This document shows, one piece after another, positions 43,256 through 51,775 of a stretch of 64,000 bases of DNA. The notes beneath the pieces were generated by a model, which did no database searches, was not told the DNA's origin, and saw only the letters and a list, made by a program, of their open reading frames with translations. The translations under genes were made by a program, and so were the position numbers. Source of the stretch: G965229605 sp965229605 (GTDB taxonomy: Bacteria; Pseudomonadota; Alphaproteobacteria; CBDDJK01); the NCBI GenBank assembly GCA_965229605.1, contig OZ245892.1, positions 620,001-684,000 on the forward strand, written 5' to 3'. Position 1 is the stretch's first letter. Each line of letters opens with the position of its first letter.

Positions 43256-43642
43256 ATGGACCGTCATTATTCCAGTCAATCACGCAGTCAACGGCAGCTT
43301 AAAGTCGCCGAAGAAATCCGCCATCACCTCTCGCAGATTTTCACCGGCGGAGATATCTTTGACATCCATATCGAAACCTATGCCCTGACGGTCACAGAAG
43401 TGCGGATCAGCCCGGATTTGCGCAATGCCAGTGTTTATATTGTGCCAATGGGCTCGGCACAATTTACCGCTGATGCCCGCGCCAGCCTTATGGATAATCT
43501 GCGCGACATCGCGCCAAAAACACGAAAACTGCTGTCAAAAAAAGTCCATTTGCGGCGGGTTCCAGCCTTGCATTTTTTATATGATGACCGGTTTGATCGG
43601 GCCGATGCGCTTAATCACGCATTAAAGCGATTGGCATCATAG
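43256..43642 (+). CDS. rbfA: Ribosome-binding factor A
   Basis: The 128-residue KH-like protein helps mature 16S rRNA in the 30S subunit. It shows RQLKVAEEIRHHLSQIF at 13-29, VTEVRISPDLRNASVYIVP near 45-63 and RRVPALHFLYDDRFDRAD near 100-117, all RbfA hallmarks. Usual neighbours infB and truB are absent; it lies 10 bases after uppS. Confidence 0.93.
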   Translation: MDRHYSSQSRSQRQLKVAEEIRHHLSQIFTGGDIFDIHIETYALTVTEVRISPDLRNASVYIVPMGSAQFTADARASLMDNLRDIAPKTRKLLSKKVHLRRVPALHFLYDDRFDRADALNHALKRLAS

Positions 43643-43668
43643 GCGAACACAATAAGCAGGTATATCCA

Positions 43669-43902
43669 ATGAGTTTTGTAGGCGGTGTGGTTTTATTTGT
43701 TAGCAGCTGGTGGCTGATATTCTTTATGCTTCTGCCCGTTGGCGTTCAGCGTGATTCAACCCCGGTTCCCGGGAATGATCCCGGGGCCCCACGCAATCTG
43801 CGCCTTAAACGAAAAATGGCTCTGACAACTCTGGCGTCCGGCCTGATCGTTCTTTTCGGCTGGGGGCTGCTGGCCTTTGATCTTATATCGCTTCGCCCCT
43901 GA
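43669..43902 (+). CDS. DUF1467 family membrane protein
   Basis: The 77-residue protein has two membrane helices (VVLFVSSWWLIFFMLLPVGV and ALTTLASGLIVLFGWGLLAF) joined by a loop with GAPRNLRLKRKM. This is the pattern of DUF1467, an alphaproteobacterial family without known function. It is 26 bases after rbfA in the same direction. Confidence 0.85.
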   Translation: MSFVGGVVLFVSSWWLIFFMLLPVGVQRDSTPVPGNDPGAPRNLRLKRKMALTTLASGLIVLFGWGLLAFDLISLRP

Positions 43903-43926
43903 AAACCTGTAGAAAGCCTCCAGGCC

Positions 43927-44862
43927 ATGCTGCCCGTCTATTTGCCTATCGCCGAAATTTCGATTGATATTACGGTGCTGCTGGCCCTTGGCGCGGTTAT
44001 CGGCTTTTTAACCGGGGCTTTCGGCGTCGGCGGTGGGTTCCTCATGACCCCGATGCTGATTTTTCTGGGCATTCCCCCAGGCGTTGCCGTTGCCAGCGGG
44101 GCTACGCAAATTCTTGCCTCCTCGGTCTCTGGAGTCATGGAACATTGGCGGCGCGGAAATGTTGATATGACCATGGGCGGGGTTCTCCTGGCGGGCGGGC
44201 TGGCTGGCTCAAGCGGCGGGGTCTTTCTCTTTCGCCTGCTTACCGATCTTGGACTCGTCGATCTGATCGTCCGGCTCAGTTATGTCGTGCTGCTTGGCAG
44301 TATTGGGGTGATGATGCTGGTGGAAAGCCTGCGCACATTGCGCAAGGCCTCAAAACCAACGGCAACACGCGGACGGCTGCATAAACATAATCTCTTTCAT
44401 CACTTGCCCCTGCGCATGCGTTTTCGTAAATCAAACCTCTATATCAGCATCTTTGTTCCTCTGACTATCGGGGCATTCGTCGGCCTGTTAACCGCCGTCC
44501 TCGGCGTTGGGGGCGGGTTTATCATGGTGCCTGCCATGATCTATCTGATCGGTATGTCAACGCTGATGGTTGTCGGGACCTCGCTGTTCCAGATTGCTTT
44601 TGTCACCGCAAATACCGCCCTTTTCCAGGCCTGGATTAACCAGACAGTCGATTTGACTCTGGTCGCTGCCTTGATTGTCGGCGGGCTGCTGGGCACACAA
44701 CTCGGCGCACGATTCTCAATCCATCTGCGCGGGGAATATATGCGCCTGATCCTCTCGCTGCTGGTGATCGGGGTCGGCGGTAGCCTTCTGGTCACTCTCC
44801 TATGGACCCCGTCCGAACTCTTTGAAATAGAAATCCTGATTCCTGCCACGGGGGGATCATGA
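43927..44862 (+). CDS. TauE/SafE-family sulfite or sulfonate exporter
   Basis: The 311-residue protein has about eight membrane helices in two halves, each with the family glycine motif: GFLTGAFGVGGGFLMTPMLI and GLLTAVLGVGGGFIMVPAMI. It probably exports a sulfur oxyanion or organosulfonate. The next gene, TIGR02186, overlaps by 4 bases; this pair recurs in alphaproteobacteria, suggesting a common function. Confidence 0.9.
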   Translation: MLPVYLPIAEISIDITVLLALGAVIGFLTGAFGVGGGFLMTPMLIFLGIPPGVAVASGATQILASSVSGVMEHWRRGNVDMTMGGVLLAGGLAGSSGGVFLFRLLTDLGLVDLIVRLSYVVLLGSIGVMMLVESLRTLRKASKPTATRGRLHKHNLFHHLPLRMRFRKSNLYISIFVPLTIGAFVGLLTAVLGVGGGFIMVPAMIYLIGMSTLMVVGTSLFQIAFVTANTALFQAWINQTVDLTLVAALIVGGLLGTQLGARFSIHLRGEYMRLILSLLVIGVGGSLLVTLLWTPSELFEIEILIPATGGS

Positions 44863-45644
44863 CTTCTTTGCCTGCCCTTATATATCGCCCCTGTTGGCAG
44901 AAGATACTTTTGCTTATATTGATTTCTTTCAGCCTTTTGGGGGAAGAATCTCACGCTCAAGATACAAATAGCCTGCTCAATGCCGACCTCGACCGCCATC
45001 TGGTCAAGATTACCGCTGGATTCACAGGCTCCGAACTTTTGATCTTTGGCGCAACGCAAGGCTCTGGCGAAATTATTACCACCGTCACCGGCCCTCCCGT
45101 TGATACCCGTGTCACCCGCAAAGGCAAGAAATTCGGCATCTGGCTCAATGAAGTCGAAGTCACCTATTCGTCTATCCCGTCCTTTTACGCCTATGCTGTC
45201 AGCGGCGATAAAGCCCTTGATCTGCCGCAATCCGTCCTTACCCGCCATAGCATCGGACCCGAAAATCTCTCTATTCCGCCTGTTGCAGGGCTTGACCCGT
45301 TTTCTAACCTGCAATTCCGCCGCAGCCTGATCCGAAATAAAGTTGCTATTGACCATTATCAGGCACAGCCTGCCCGAATCGAACGACGCGGCCCAAACCT
45401 GTTCCGGGCCAAAATCCACTTGCCCGCAAATGTGCCGATTGGCACCTATAGTGTGCAAACGCTTCTCATTCAGGACCAAAATATCGTCAGCGCGCAGGTC
45501 ACGCCTTTGTTCGTCAGCAAAGTGGGCTGGAACTCAAAGGTCTATTATCTGGCCCACGAATATCCATTTGAATTCGGGATTGCCATGATTATCGGGGCGG
45601 CTCTTGCCGGATTCGCCGCCAATATCGCCTTTCGTCGTCGCTAA
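44859..45644 (+). CDS. TIGR02186 family transmembrane protein
   Basis: The 261-residue protein has an N-terminal signal or anchor (IPFL-type LLLILISFSLLG), a soluble domain with NADLDRHLVKITAGFTGSEL and ESVTRKGKKFG-like VTRKGKKFGIWLNEVEV, and a C-terminal helix (GIAMIIGAALAGFAANIAF). TIGR02186 genes are usually next to a TauE/SafE exporter, as here with a 4-base ATGA overlap. Function unknown; a periplasmic partner of the exporter is inferred. Confidence 0.85.
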   Translation: MTSLPALIYRPCWQKILLLILISFSLLGEESHAQDTNSLLNADLDRHLVKITAGFTGSELLIFGATQGSGEIITTVTGPPVDTRVTRKGKKFGIWLNEVEVTYSSIPSFYAYAVSGDKALDLPQSVLTRHSIGPENLSIPPVAGLDPFSNLQFRRSLIRNKVAIDHYQAQPARIERRGPNLFRAKIHLPANVPIGTYSVQTLLIQDQNIVSAQVTPLFVSKVGWNSKVYYLAHEYPFEFGIAMIIGAALAGFAANIAFRRR

Positions 45645-45656
45645 CTTATGTGCCGA

Positions 45657-46235
45657 CTAGCCGCTGTATAAACTATGCAGTCGGCTTTCCTCAACCGGCC
45701 CATAAAGCCGCTTGGTGACCATCGATACCCCCTTCTTATGGACACCGCGGGTTGTCATGCAATGATGCTCAGCCTCGACAAGAACCGCGACCGCCGCCGG
45801 ATTAAGGATATCCACAATATCATTAACAAGCTGCGCATTAAACTTTTCCTGTATCTGTAAGCGGCGGGCATAGCAGTCAACCAGCTTGAGCAGCGATTCC
45901 ATTTGCACGTTTTGCTGACCAGGCTGATAGCCAATAAAAACCTTGCCAACAATCGGCAGCATATGATGCTCACAATGCGAAAAAAAGGGAATGCCGCGGA
46001 CCATGATCCAGTGATCTGAATTCTTGGCTGGCATACAGGTCTCTTTTAAAATAGAGGGGCCATCCTGATGATAGCCTGCGAACATTTCCCGATAGGCCTT
46101 AAGGACGCGTGCAGGCGTTTTCTTGACACTCGGATGCGTTTTGTCAAACCCGGCCCAGCTGATAAGGGTTTCAACCGCAGTCTGGGCGGTCAGGTCTTTT
46201 TCGCTGATAATTTTTGGCTTTTCGATATGGGACAT
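45657..46235 (-). CDS. folE: GTP cyclohydrolase I, copy 2
   Basis: A second FolE of 192 residues, with the zinc ligands in SHCEHHMLPIVGKVFIGY and EAEHHCMTTRGVHKKG and RLQIQEKFNAQLV. It differs widely from copy 1 at 22.3 kb, with an unusual insert NSDHWIMVRGIPFF instead of the usual strand, so it is an old paralogue or a transferred gene rather than a recent duplicate. It may serve a different pterin or deazapurine (queuosine) branch. Convergent with TIGR02186. Confidence 0.93.
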   Translation of the reverse strand: MSHIEKPKIISEKDLTAQTAVETLISWAGFDKTHPSVKKTPARVLKAYREMFAGYHQDGPSILKETCMPAKNSDHWIMVRGIPFFSHCEHHMLPIVGKVFIGYQPGQQNVQMESLLKLVDCYARRLQIQEKFNAQLVNDIVDILNPAAVAVLVEAEHHCMTTRGVHKKGVSMVTKRLYGPVEESRLHSLYSG

Positions 46236-46383
46236 GATGCCTCGTAAAAAAATGCTTGGTTCAATTCAATATAGTTTTTTATATTTGATTTACAAAGAAA
46301 AATTTTAACCAGAAGGCTTGCTTGATGCAGCAGGGCGGGTTTGATATGAACGGTTCTGTCCTTAATCTCATGAGTGTGCTGCG

Positions 46384-47160
46384 ATGGTCCATTCTCCCTT
46401 GACATTAACCGCCCTGCTAACAGTTCATAATGAAGAAAAGCAACTGCCGGATTGCCTGGCCTCATTGACTTTTGCAGACGAAGTGCTGGTGGTTCTGGAT
46501 AAATGCACCGATGCAAGCAAGGATATTGCGCTTGCGGCCGGGGCGCGGGTCATAGAAGGGGCTTGGAAATTAGAAGGACATCGACGAATGGCCGGGATTG
46601 AAGCCTGTCAGAGCGCATGGATTTTTGAAATTGACGCAGATGAACGTGTCCCACCTGATTTGGCAACCGAAATACGCCAGATGGTTGAAAGCAGTGAGGC
46701 CGATTATCACTTGATCCCGGTTGATAATTATATTGGAGGGCGATTGGTGCGCTATGGCTGGGGAGCTTCCTTTGGCAAAGCCGCTTACCATGGGTTGTTC
46801 CGCAAAGGCAAAAAGACCTGGGGCAATACCCGCGTTCACCCGCCCATCCAGCTTGAAGGAAAAAAGGGCGCATGGCTGAATAACCGCCTTGTCCATTATG
46901 TCGATGATTCAATCGAAGAAACCATTGAGCGGCTCAATCGCTATTCATCAAAAAGAGCGCGTGATCTGGTTGATTCTGGCCGGATTGGGTCACTTGTTTC
47001 AAACCTGCGTCGCATCATCAGCCGTTTCTGGAAATGCTATGTTATCCGTAAAGGCTATAAAGAAGGCGGATATGGCTTTATCCTTGCCCTCTGTGCAGCT
47101 CTTTTCCCGCTTTTGAGCTATCTGAAAGCCCGTATATTGCTTGAACAACAGCAGAAATAA
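46384..47160 (+). CDS. Glycosyltransferase family 2 (WaaE-like)
   Basis: The 258-residue GT-A enzyme begins LTALLTVHNEEKQLPDCLASL and has ADEVLVVLDKCTDASKDIA and the metal-binding IFEIDADERVPPDLATEI near 78-95. The C-terminal part (LVHYVDDSIEETIERLNRYS, then a hydrophobic segment FILALCAALFPLLSYLKA) is typical of WaaE/KdtX-like lipopolysaccharide core beta-glucosyltransferases. It is followed by a second, broken glycosyltransferase gene. Confidence 0.85.
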   Translation: MVHSPLTLTALLTVHNEEKQLPDCLASLTFADEVLVVLDKCTDASKDIALAAGARVIEGAWKLEGHRRMAGIEACQSAWIFEIDADERVPPDLATEIRQMVESSEADYHLIPVDNYIGGRLVRYGWGASFGKAAYHGLFRKGKKTWGNTRVHPPIQLEGKKGAWLNNRLVHYVDDSIEETIERLNRYSSKRARDLVDSGRIGSLVSNLRRIISRFWKCYVIRKGYKEGGYGFILALCAALFPLLSYLKARILLEQQQK

Positions 47161-47192
47161 AGTGGTGATCAGCCGAAGTGGGTGCAAAATCT

Positions 47193-48236
47193 ATGCGCTT
47201 TAAAACAATCGCCATGTTTGATGATGGAATCGCCTTTGATGGCGAAACTATGCGCCAATTTCCTCTTGGCGGCACTCAAAAAGCCTTTGTGAATCTGGCT
47301 GAAGCCTTTGCTGATAAAGGCTATATCGTGACATGCTATACCAACGGACCGGGTGTCGGCAGCGTAAATGGCGTTAACTGGCGCGCTTTCAATCAGGCTG
47401 TTTCCCCGGCAAAAGCCGACTTGGTCATTGTTAACCGGAACGCGGCTTTGTTGCGATTTGGGAAAGGCGTGCAGAATTTAGTTCTCTGGTTGCATAACCC
47501 CGCACAATATTTGCGAAAGCCCAGGAACCTGTAGCCTTTATTGCGCTATCGCCCGATTGTTCATCTTCTTGGTCCTTCGCATCTAAAGACTTGTCCAGCT
47601 TATATTCCTTGCCGGGACAAGATGGTGTCTCCGCATGGTATTGATGACCTGTTTCGCGATGCGTCAGAGAAAATACAGGCTCCGCCACCGCTGGCTGTCT
47701 TTACCAGTCATCCTGCGCGCGGTCTTTCCTGGCTGATTGATCGCTGGACAGAGGGGATTCAGTCAAAGCTGCCGGATGCGCGGCTCAGGATTTATGCTGG
47801 CACTCAAACCTACCAGATAAGCAAGGGCAAGCACTATCATTCTATCCAGTCAGCCCTTCAAAAAGCACATGATGCAGCCTTGTCCGGGGTTGAGGTTTTT
47901 GACCCTGTTCGTGGAAAGGAGCTTGTTGAAAAATTGTCAGAATGTCGTGTTATGCTTTATAAAGGAGACCTTGGTGAAACCTTCTGCCTGGCCGTGGCAG
48001 AAGCTCAGGCCCTTGGTATTCCTGCAGTTGTCCAGCCGATTGGCAGCTTGCCAGAGCGCGTGATCGATGGCGTGACAGGCTTTATCGCTCAAACAGATCA
48101 GGCGTTTATTGAAAAAGCTCTGCTGCTGTTACAGGATGATGATACATGGCTGACCTTCCATCGGAATTGTCTGGCCCATCAACGCCAGCGCACCTATGCC
48201 GATATGGTCGAGGATTACGAGAAGACTTTCCATTAA
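47193..48236 (+). pseudogene. Glycosyltransferase gene split by an in-frame amber codon
   Basis: From ATG 47193 the frame encodes 113 residues (ending AQYLRKPRNL), meets TAG at 47532-47534, and continues in the same frame to 48236 (PLLRYRPIVHLLGPSH ...). The two parts together give one glycosyltransferase of about 347 residues with the GT4-type C-terminus KGDLGETFCLAVAEAQALGIPAVVQ. There is no frameshift; one base change (for example CAG to TAG) would restore it. The first ATG after the stop is at 47541, so a C-terminal half could still be made. Either a recent nonsense mutation or a sequencing error. Confidence 0.8.
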
Positions 48237-48245
48237 GAACATAAC

Positions 48246-48262
48246 TTGGCACGGGTATTGCA
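48246..48262 (+). promoter_or_regulatory. Sigma-54 promoter before a structured region
   Basis: TTGGCAC (48246-48252), five bases, TTGCA (48258-48262) match TGGCAC-N5-TTGCW exactly and also the preferred flanking T and G (TTGGCACG). It lies 9 bases after the broken glycosyltransferase gene and 345 bases before trpB. A transcript would begin near 48273. Confidence 0.6.
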
Positions 48263-48272
48263 TATAAATTCA

Positions 48273-48405
48273 CATATGCAAGCCGCGCGGTTGATTGGGA
48301 CCACCGGTAAAGCATAAAGAGGTTCGTAATCGCACGCGGCTCCCTCCTCTCCTCTCTCTCACGCGGCGTTACGAAGGGGGTCCAGGTCACATCCTGGACC
48401 CCAAC
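48273..48405 (+). ncRNA. Candidate structured RNA with anti-Shine-Dalgarno loop
   Basis: Two strong hairpins follow the sigma-54 site. The first pairs TTCGTAA (48323-48329) with TTACGAA (48369-48375), CGC with GCG and CGCG with CGCG, 14 pairs with two single-base bulges, and exposes a 23-base pyrimidine loop (48339-48361) containing CCUCCUCUCC, which is complementary to Shine-Dalgarno sequences. The second is a perfect 10-pair stem GGGGTCCAGG/CCTGGACCCC (48377-48402) with loop TCACAT. No T-run follows, so it is either an independent RNA with a processed end or the leader of trpB. C/U-rich loops like this are known from alphaproteobacterial stress RNAs carrying CCUCCUCCC; homology is not shown. 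Confidence 0.5.
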
Positions 48406-48496
48406 CTCTATAAAAACAGAGCGGAGCCACTTAATCCCGATTTAACATTTCCCTGAATTTAGATATTGCTATAGGAGACATGCGCTCAAAAATCGG

Positions 48497-48540
48497 GACA
48501 TATAGACCCTTTTTGAGACATATTCAGACATATATAGACA
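48497..48540. repeat. Short 10-bp direct repeats upstream of trpB
   Basis: GACATATAGAC (48497), then AGACATATTC (48516-48525), AGACATATAT (48526-48535) and AGACA (48536) repeat with a 10-base period. They lie 65-110 bases before the trpB start and could bind a regulator on one face of the helix. Confidence 0.45.
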
Positions 48541-48605
48541 AGCGTGGCCTAATCCGTTAGGAACGGGGGAGATAAAATCTATTCCATATAGGCAGACGGG
48601 ATATT

Positions 48606-49883
48606 ATGCAAAATAGCGCGACGGCTTCATCGGACGGTGATGCAAAGAACAGTTTTCGGACTCTTCCTGATGACACAGGCCGGTTTGGTCAATTTGGCGG
48701 GCGGTTTGTTGCCGAGACCTTGATGCCGCTTGTTCTTGATGTTGAGAAATCATATCGCGCAGCCCGCCAAGATTCTGCATTTATGGATGATATTAAATAT
48801 TATCAGAAACATTATGTGGGTCGGCCAAGCCCGCTTTATTTTGCCCCAAGGATAACAGAACATCTGGGGGGAGCAAAAGTCTATATGAAGCGTGACGAGT
48901 TGAATCACACGGGCAGTCATAAAATCAATAATGTTCTGGGCCAGATTTTACTGGCCCGGCGTATGGGAAAAACCCGTATTATTGCGGAGACAGGAGCCGG
49001 GCAGCATGGGGTTGCAGTTGCCACGGTTTGCGCTTTATTTAATCTGCCGTGTAAGATTTATATGGGGTCGGTTGACGTTGACCGTCAGGCTCCGAATGTG
49101 TTTCGCATGAAATTGCTTGGTGCGGAAGTAGAGCCGGTTCAATCGGGTTCCCGGACATTGAAGGATGCGATGAACGAGGCTTTGCGAGATTGGGTCGGCA
49201 GTGTTGAGGATACTTTTTATATTATAGGTTCTGCGGCGGGTCCGCATCCTTATCCGCAAATGGTTCGAGATTTTCAGTCGATCATTGGTCAGGAGGCCCG
49301 CGCCCAGATGATGGAGGCCGAAGGCCGACTGCCTGATATCCTGGTAGCCTGTATAGGGGGAGGGTCTAATTCTATTGGTCTGTTTCATCCATTTCTGGAT
49401 GACCGGGAGGTGAAGATCATTGGCGTTGAAGCTGCGGGGGAGGGGATTGAGACGGGCCGTCATGCGGCTTCATTGGCTGGAGGGCGTCCGGGGATTTTGC
49501 ATGGCAATCGCACGTATCTTTTACAAGATGAGGATGGTCAGATTGAGGAGGCCCATTCGATTTCGGCTGGTCTGGATTATCCGGGAATTGGGCCGGAGCA
49601 TGCCTGGTTGAAGGAGCAGGGGCGCGTGACTTATGTCTCTGCCACGGATGAGCAGGCGCTTGAGGCTTTTACCCTTTGTGCAAAGCTGGAGGGGATTATT
49701 CCGGCACTGGAGCCTGCACATGCGCTGGCTCATGTTATGGAGATTGCGCCGAAGCTGTCGAAGGATACGTTGATTTGCCTGAACATGTGCGGGCGTGGAG
49801 ACAAGGATGTGGAGGCTGTAAGCCAGCGACTTCAAAAGGCGCACCCGGTAAAGACGCACCCGGTAAAGACAGCTGGCCATTGA
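48606..49883 (+). CDS. trpB: Tryptophan synthase beta chain
   Basis: The 425-residue PLP enzyme joins indole and serine to tryptophan. It has GRFGQFGGRFVAETLMPL near the start, the PLP lysine in NHTGSHKINNVLGQ near 104, AETGAGQHGVAVAT and ACIGGGSNSIGLFHPFL for cofactor phosphate. The C-terminus carries a 15-bp tandem duplication (HPVKT twice). trpA follows after 32 bases and then accD, but trpF, which often precedes trpB in this class, is absent; a broken glycosyltransferase and a structured region lie upstream instead. Confidence 0.96.
   Translation: MQNSATASSDGDAKNSFRTLPDDTGRFGQFGGRFVAETLMPLVLDVEKSYRAARQDSAFMDDIKYYQKHYVGRPSPLYFAPRITEHLGGAKVYMKRDELNHTGSHKINNVLGQILLARRMGKTRIIAETGAGQHGVAVATVCALFNLPCKIYMGSVDVDRQAPNVFRMKLLGAEVEPVQSGSRTLKDAMNEALRDWVGSVEDTFYIIGSAAGPHPYPQMVRDFQSIIGQEARAQMMEAEGRLPDILVACIGGGSNSIGLFHPFLDDREVKIIGVEAAGEGIETGRHAASLAGGRPGILHGNRTYLLQDEDGQIEEAHSISAGLDYPGIGPEHAWLKEQGRVTYVSATDEQALEAFTLCAKLEGIIPALEPAHALAHVMEIAPKLSKDTLICLNMCGRGDKDVEAVSQRLQKAHPVKTHPVKTAGH
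49841..49870. repeat. Perfect 15-bp tandem duplication at the trpB 3' end
   Basis: GCACCCGGTAAAGAC at 49841-49855 is repeated exactly at 49856-49870, in frame, four codons before the trpB stop. Confidence 0.9.
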
Positions 49884-49915
49884 CTTGAAGAACAGTTTCT
49901 CTGGAGTAAATTTTT

Positions 49916-50746
49916 ATGAATCCTGATCGTATTGCGGCACGTTTTGCGGCGTTAAAGGAGCAGCAGCGTGCAGGCCTGGTGACTTTTGTCACCGCAGGTG
50001 ATCCCGACTATGCGACCTCGCTTGATCTTGTCCGTGCTTTGCCAGCCGCAGGCGCTGATATTATAGAGTTGGGGATGCCCTTTTCGGACCCGATGGCTGA
50101 TGGCGTTGCCATACAAGCCGCGTCGGTTCGGGCATTGAAAGCCGGACAAACCCTTGCGCGCACGCTGGATATGGCCGCAGAGTTCCGGCAAACGGATACG
50201 ACAACGCCTTTGATTTTGATGGGCTATTATAACCCGATTTACAGTTTTGGTGTGCAGGCATTTATTGAAAAAGCCCTTGCGAGCGGGATTGACGGATTGA
50301 TTATTGTTGATCTTCCGCCGGAGGAGGATGACGAGCTTTGTGCGCCTGCCCGTGCGCAAGGGCTGCATTTTATCCGCCTTGCGGCCCCGACCAGCAGTGA
50401 TGAGCGGCTGCCGGACCTGTTAAAAAATAGCTCCGGTTTTGTTTATTATATCAATGTCTTGGGAATTACTGGCGGCAAGACTGCACAGGCTGGCAATGTC
50501 ACGGATGCAGTTGCCCGGCTGCGGCGTTATACTGATTTGCCGATTGCCGCCGGATTTGGAGTCAAGACCCCGGACCAGGCCCGTGAGATTGCCGGGTCCG
50601 TGGATGCGGTTGTGGTTGGGTCGGCGATTGTTGAGCGTGTCGCAAAATCTGCCTCTACAAAATCACCAGAAGAACTGATTGCCAATGTGACCGGATTTGT
50701 CCGGGAGCTTGCAGAAGGGGTTGCCAATAGCACATCTGCAAAATAG
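49916..50746 (+). CDS. trpA: Tryptophan synthase alpha chain
   Basis: The 276-residue TIM-barrel subunit cleaves indole-3-glycerol phosphate to indole. It has GLVTFVTAGDPDYATSLDLV, IIELGMPFSDPMADGVAIQ with the catalytic Glu, PLILMGYYNPIYSFG and GLIIVDLPPEEDDEL with catalytic Asp. It follows trpB and precedes accD, the usual alphaproteobacterial order. Confidence 0.96.
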   Translation: MNPDRIAARFAALKEQQRAGLVTFVTAGDPDYATSLDLVRALPAAGADIIELGMPFSDPMADGVAIQAASVRALKAGQTLARTLDMAAEFRQTDTTTPLILMGYYNPIYSFGVQAFIEKALASGIDGLIIVDLPPEEDDELCAPARAQGLHFIRLAAPTSSDERLPDLLKNSSGFVYYINVLGITGGKTAQAGNVTDAVARLRRYTDLPIAAGFGVKTPDQAREIAGSVDAVVVGSAIVERVAKSASTKSPEELIANVTGFVRELAEGVANSTSAK

Positions 50747-50779
50747 CGGATGTTCGGTTAATCACTATAAGACTTAAAT

Positions 50780-51742
50780 ATGAACTGGCTTACAAATATT
50801 GTTCGGCCGAAGATCAAGGCCATTGTCGGGCGCGATAAACCTGATGTGCCTGATAATTTATGGACAAAATGTCCGGGCTGCGGGCAGGCGATTTTCCACC
50901 GTGATCTTATGGCCAATGCCTATGTCTGCGGCGAATGCGGGTATCATCTGCGCTTGCCGGTTGATGCACGGCTGGCGCAGCTTCTGGACGAAGGATTCAG
51001 CCTGTGCCCGCTGCCAGCTGTCGCGCAAGACCCTTTGAAGTTTAAAGATTCCAGACGCTATAGCGACCGGATCAAGGATTACCGGACAAAGACACAGCGG
51101 CAAGATGCGCTGGTTGTCGCTTCCGGGTCTATTCAGGGTTATCCGGTTGTGGTTGCGGCTTTTGATTTTTCCTTTATGGGCGGATCGATGGGGTCGGCGG
51201 TTGGCGAAGGCTTTATTGCGGCTGCCGAAAAAGCGGTTTCTGAAAAAGCGGCCTTGATTGCCATTCCTTCATCAGGCGGAGCACGGATGCAAGAAGGTAT
51301 CTTGTCGCTGATGCAGTTGCCACGCACGGTTATTGCTGTCCAGCGAGTCAAGGATGCCGGATTGCCGTATTTTGTTCTTTTTGCGGATCCAACCACCGGC
51401 GGGGTGAGTGCCAGCTTTGCCATGCTGGGCGATATTCATCTGGCCGAGCCCGGGGCGACAATCGGTTTTGCCGGGCGGCGGGTGATTGAACAAACGGTTC
51501 GGGAAAGTCTGCCGGAAGGTTTTCAAACAGCCGAGTATTTGCTTGATCACGGGATGATCGACACCATCGCCCCGCGCCCTCGTCAGCGGGAGATCATTGC
51601 CCGTCTGCTGGGTCTGCTCGGGGTTGCGCCAGTATCGGGTCAACCGGCTACAAAAGCCCTGCCATCGCGGAATATTCTGCCCCTCACGGCCCCGCCGAAA
51701 AAGGCGACTGCTTCAGCCTCTAATACGCAAAGCAAAGTGTAA
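50780..51742 (+). CDS. accD: Acetyl-CoA carboxylase carboxyltransferase subunit beta
   Basis: The 320-residue AccD has the N-terminal zinc ribbon (Cys31, Cys34, Cys50, Cys53 in KCPGCGQAIFH and VCGECGYHL) and the crotonase-like carboxyltransferase core (FMGGSMGSAVGEGFIAAAEKA, SGGARMQEGILSLMQL and GVSASFAMLGD). It works with AccA in malonyl-CoA synthesis. The last 30 residues (TAPPKKATASASNTQSKV) are a low-complexity tail. folC, which commonly follows in this class, is not there; the DAHP synthase gene follows after 33 bases. Confidence 0.95.
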   Translation: MNWLTNIVRPKIKAIVGRDKPDVPDNLWTKCPGCGQAIFHRDLMANAYVCGECGYHLRLPVDARLAQLLDEGFSLCPLPAVAQDPLKFKDSRRYSDRIKDYRTKTQRQDALVVASGSIQGYPVVVAAFDFSFMGGSMGSAVGEGFIAAAEKAVSEKAALIAIPSSGGARMQEGILSLMQLPRTVIAVQRVKDAGLPYFVLFADPTTGGVSASFAMLGDIHLAEPGATIGFAGRRVIEQTVRESLPEGFQTAEYLLDHGMIDTIAPRPRQREIIARLLGLLGVAPVSGQPATKALPSRNILPLTAPPKKATASASNTQSKV

Positions 51743-51775
51743 TTTATTTTAGAGATCATAAGAAAGACTTTCGAC

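Noticed and set aside
48276..48317. 13-codon leader peptide in the trpB upstream region
   Set aside because: No Trp codons and no ribosome-binding site, so a classical trp attenuator is not supported.
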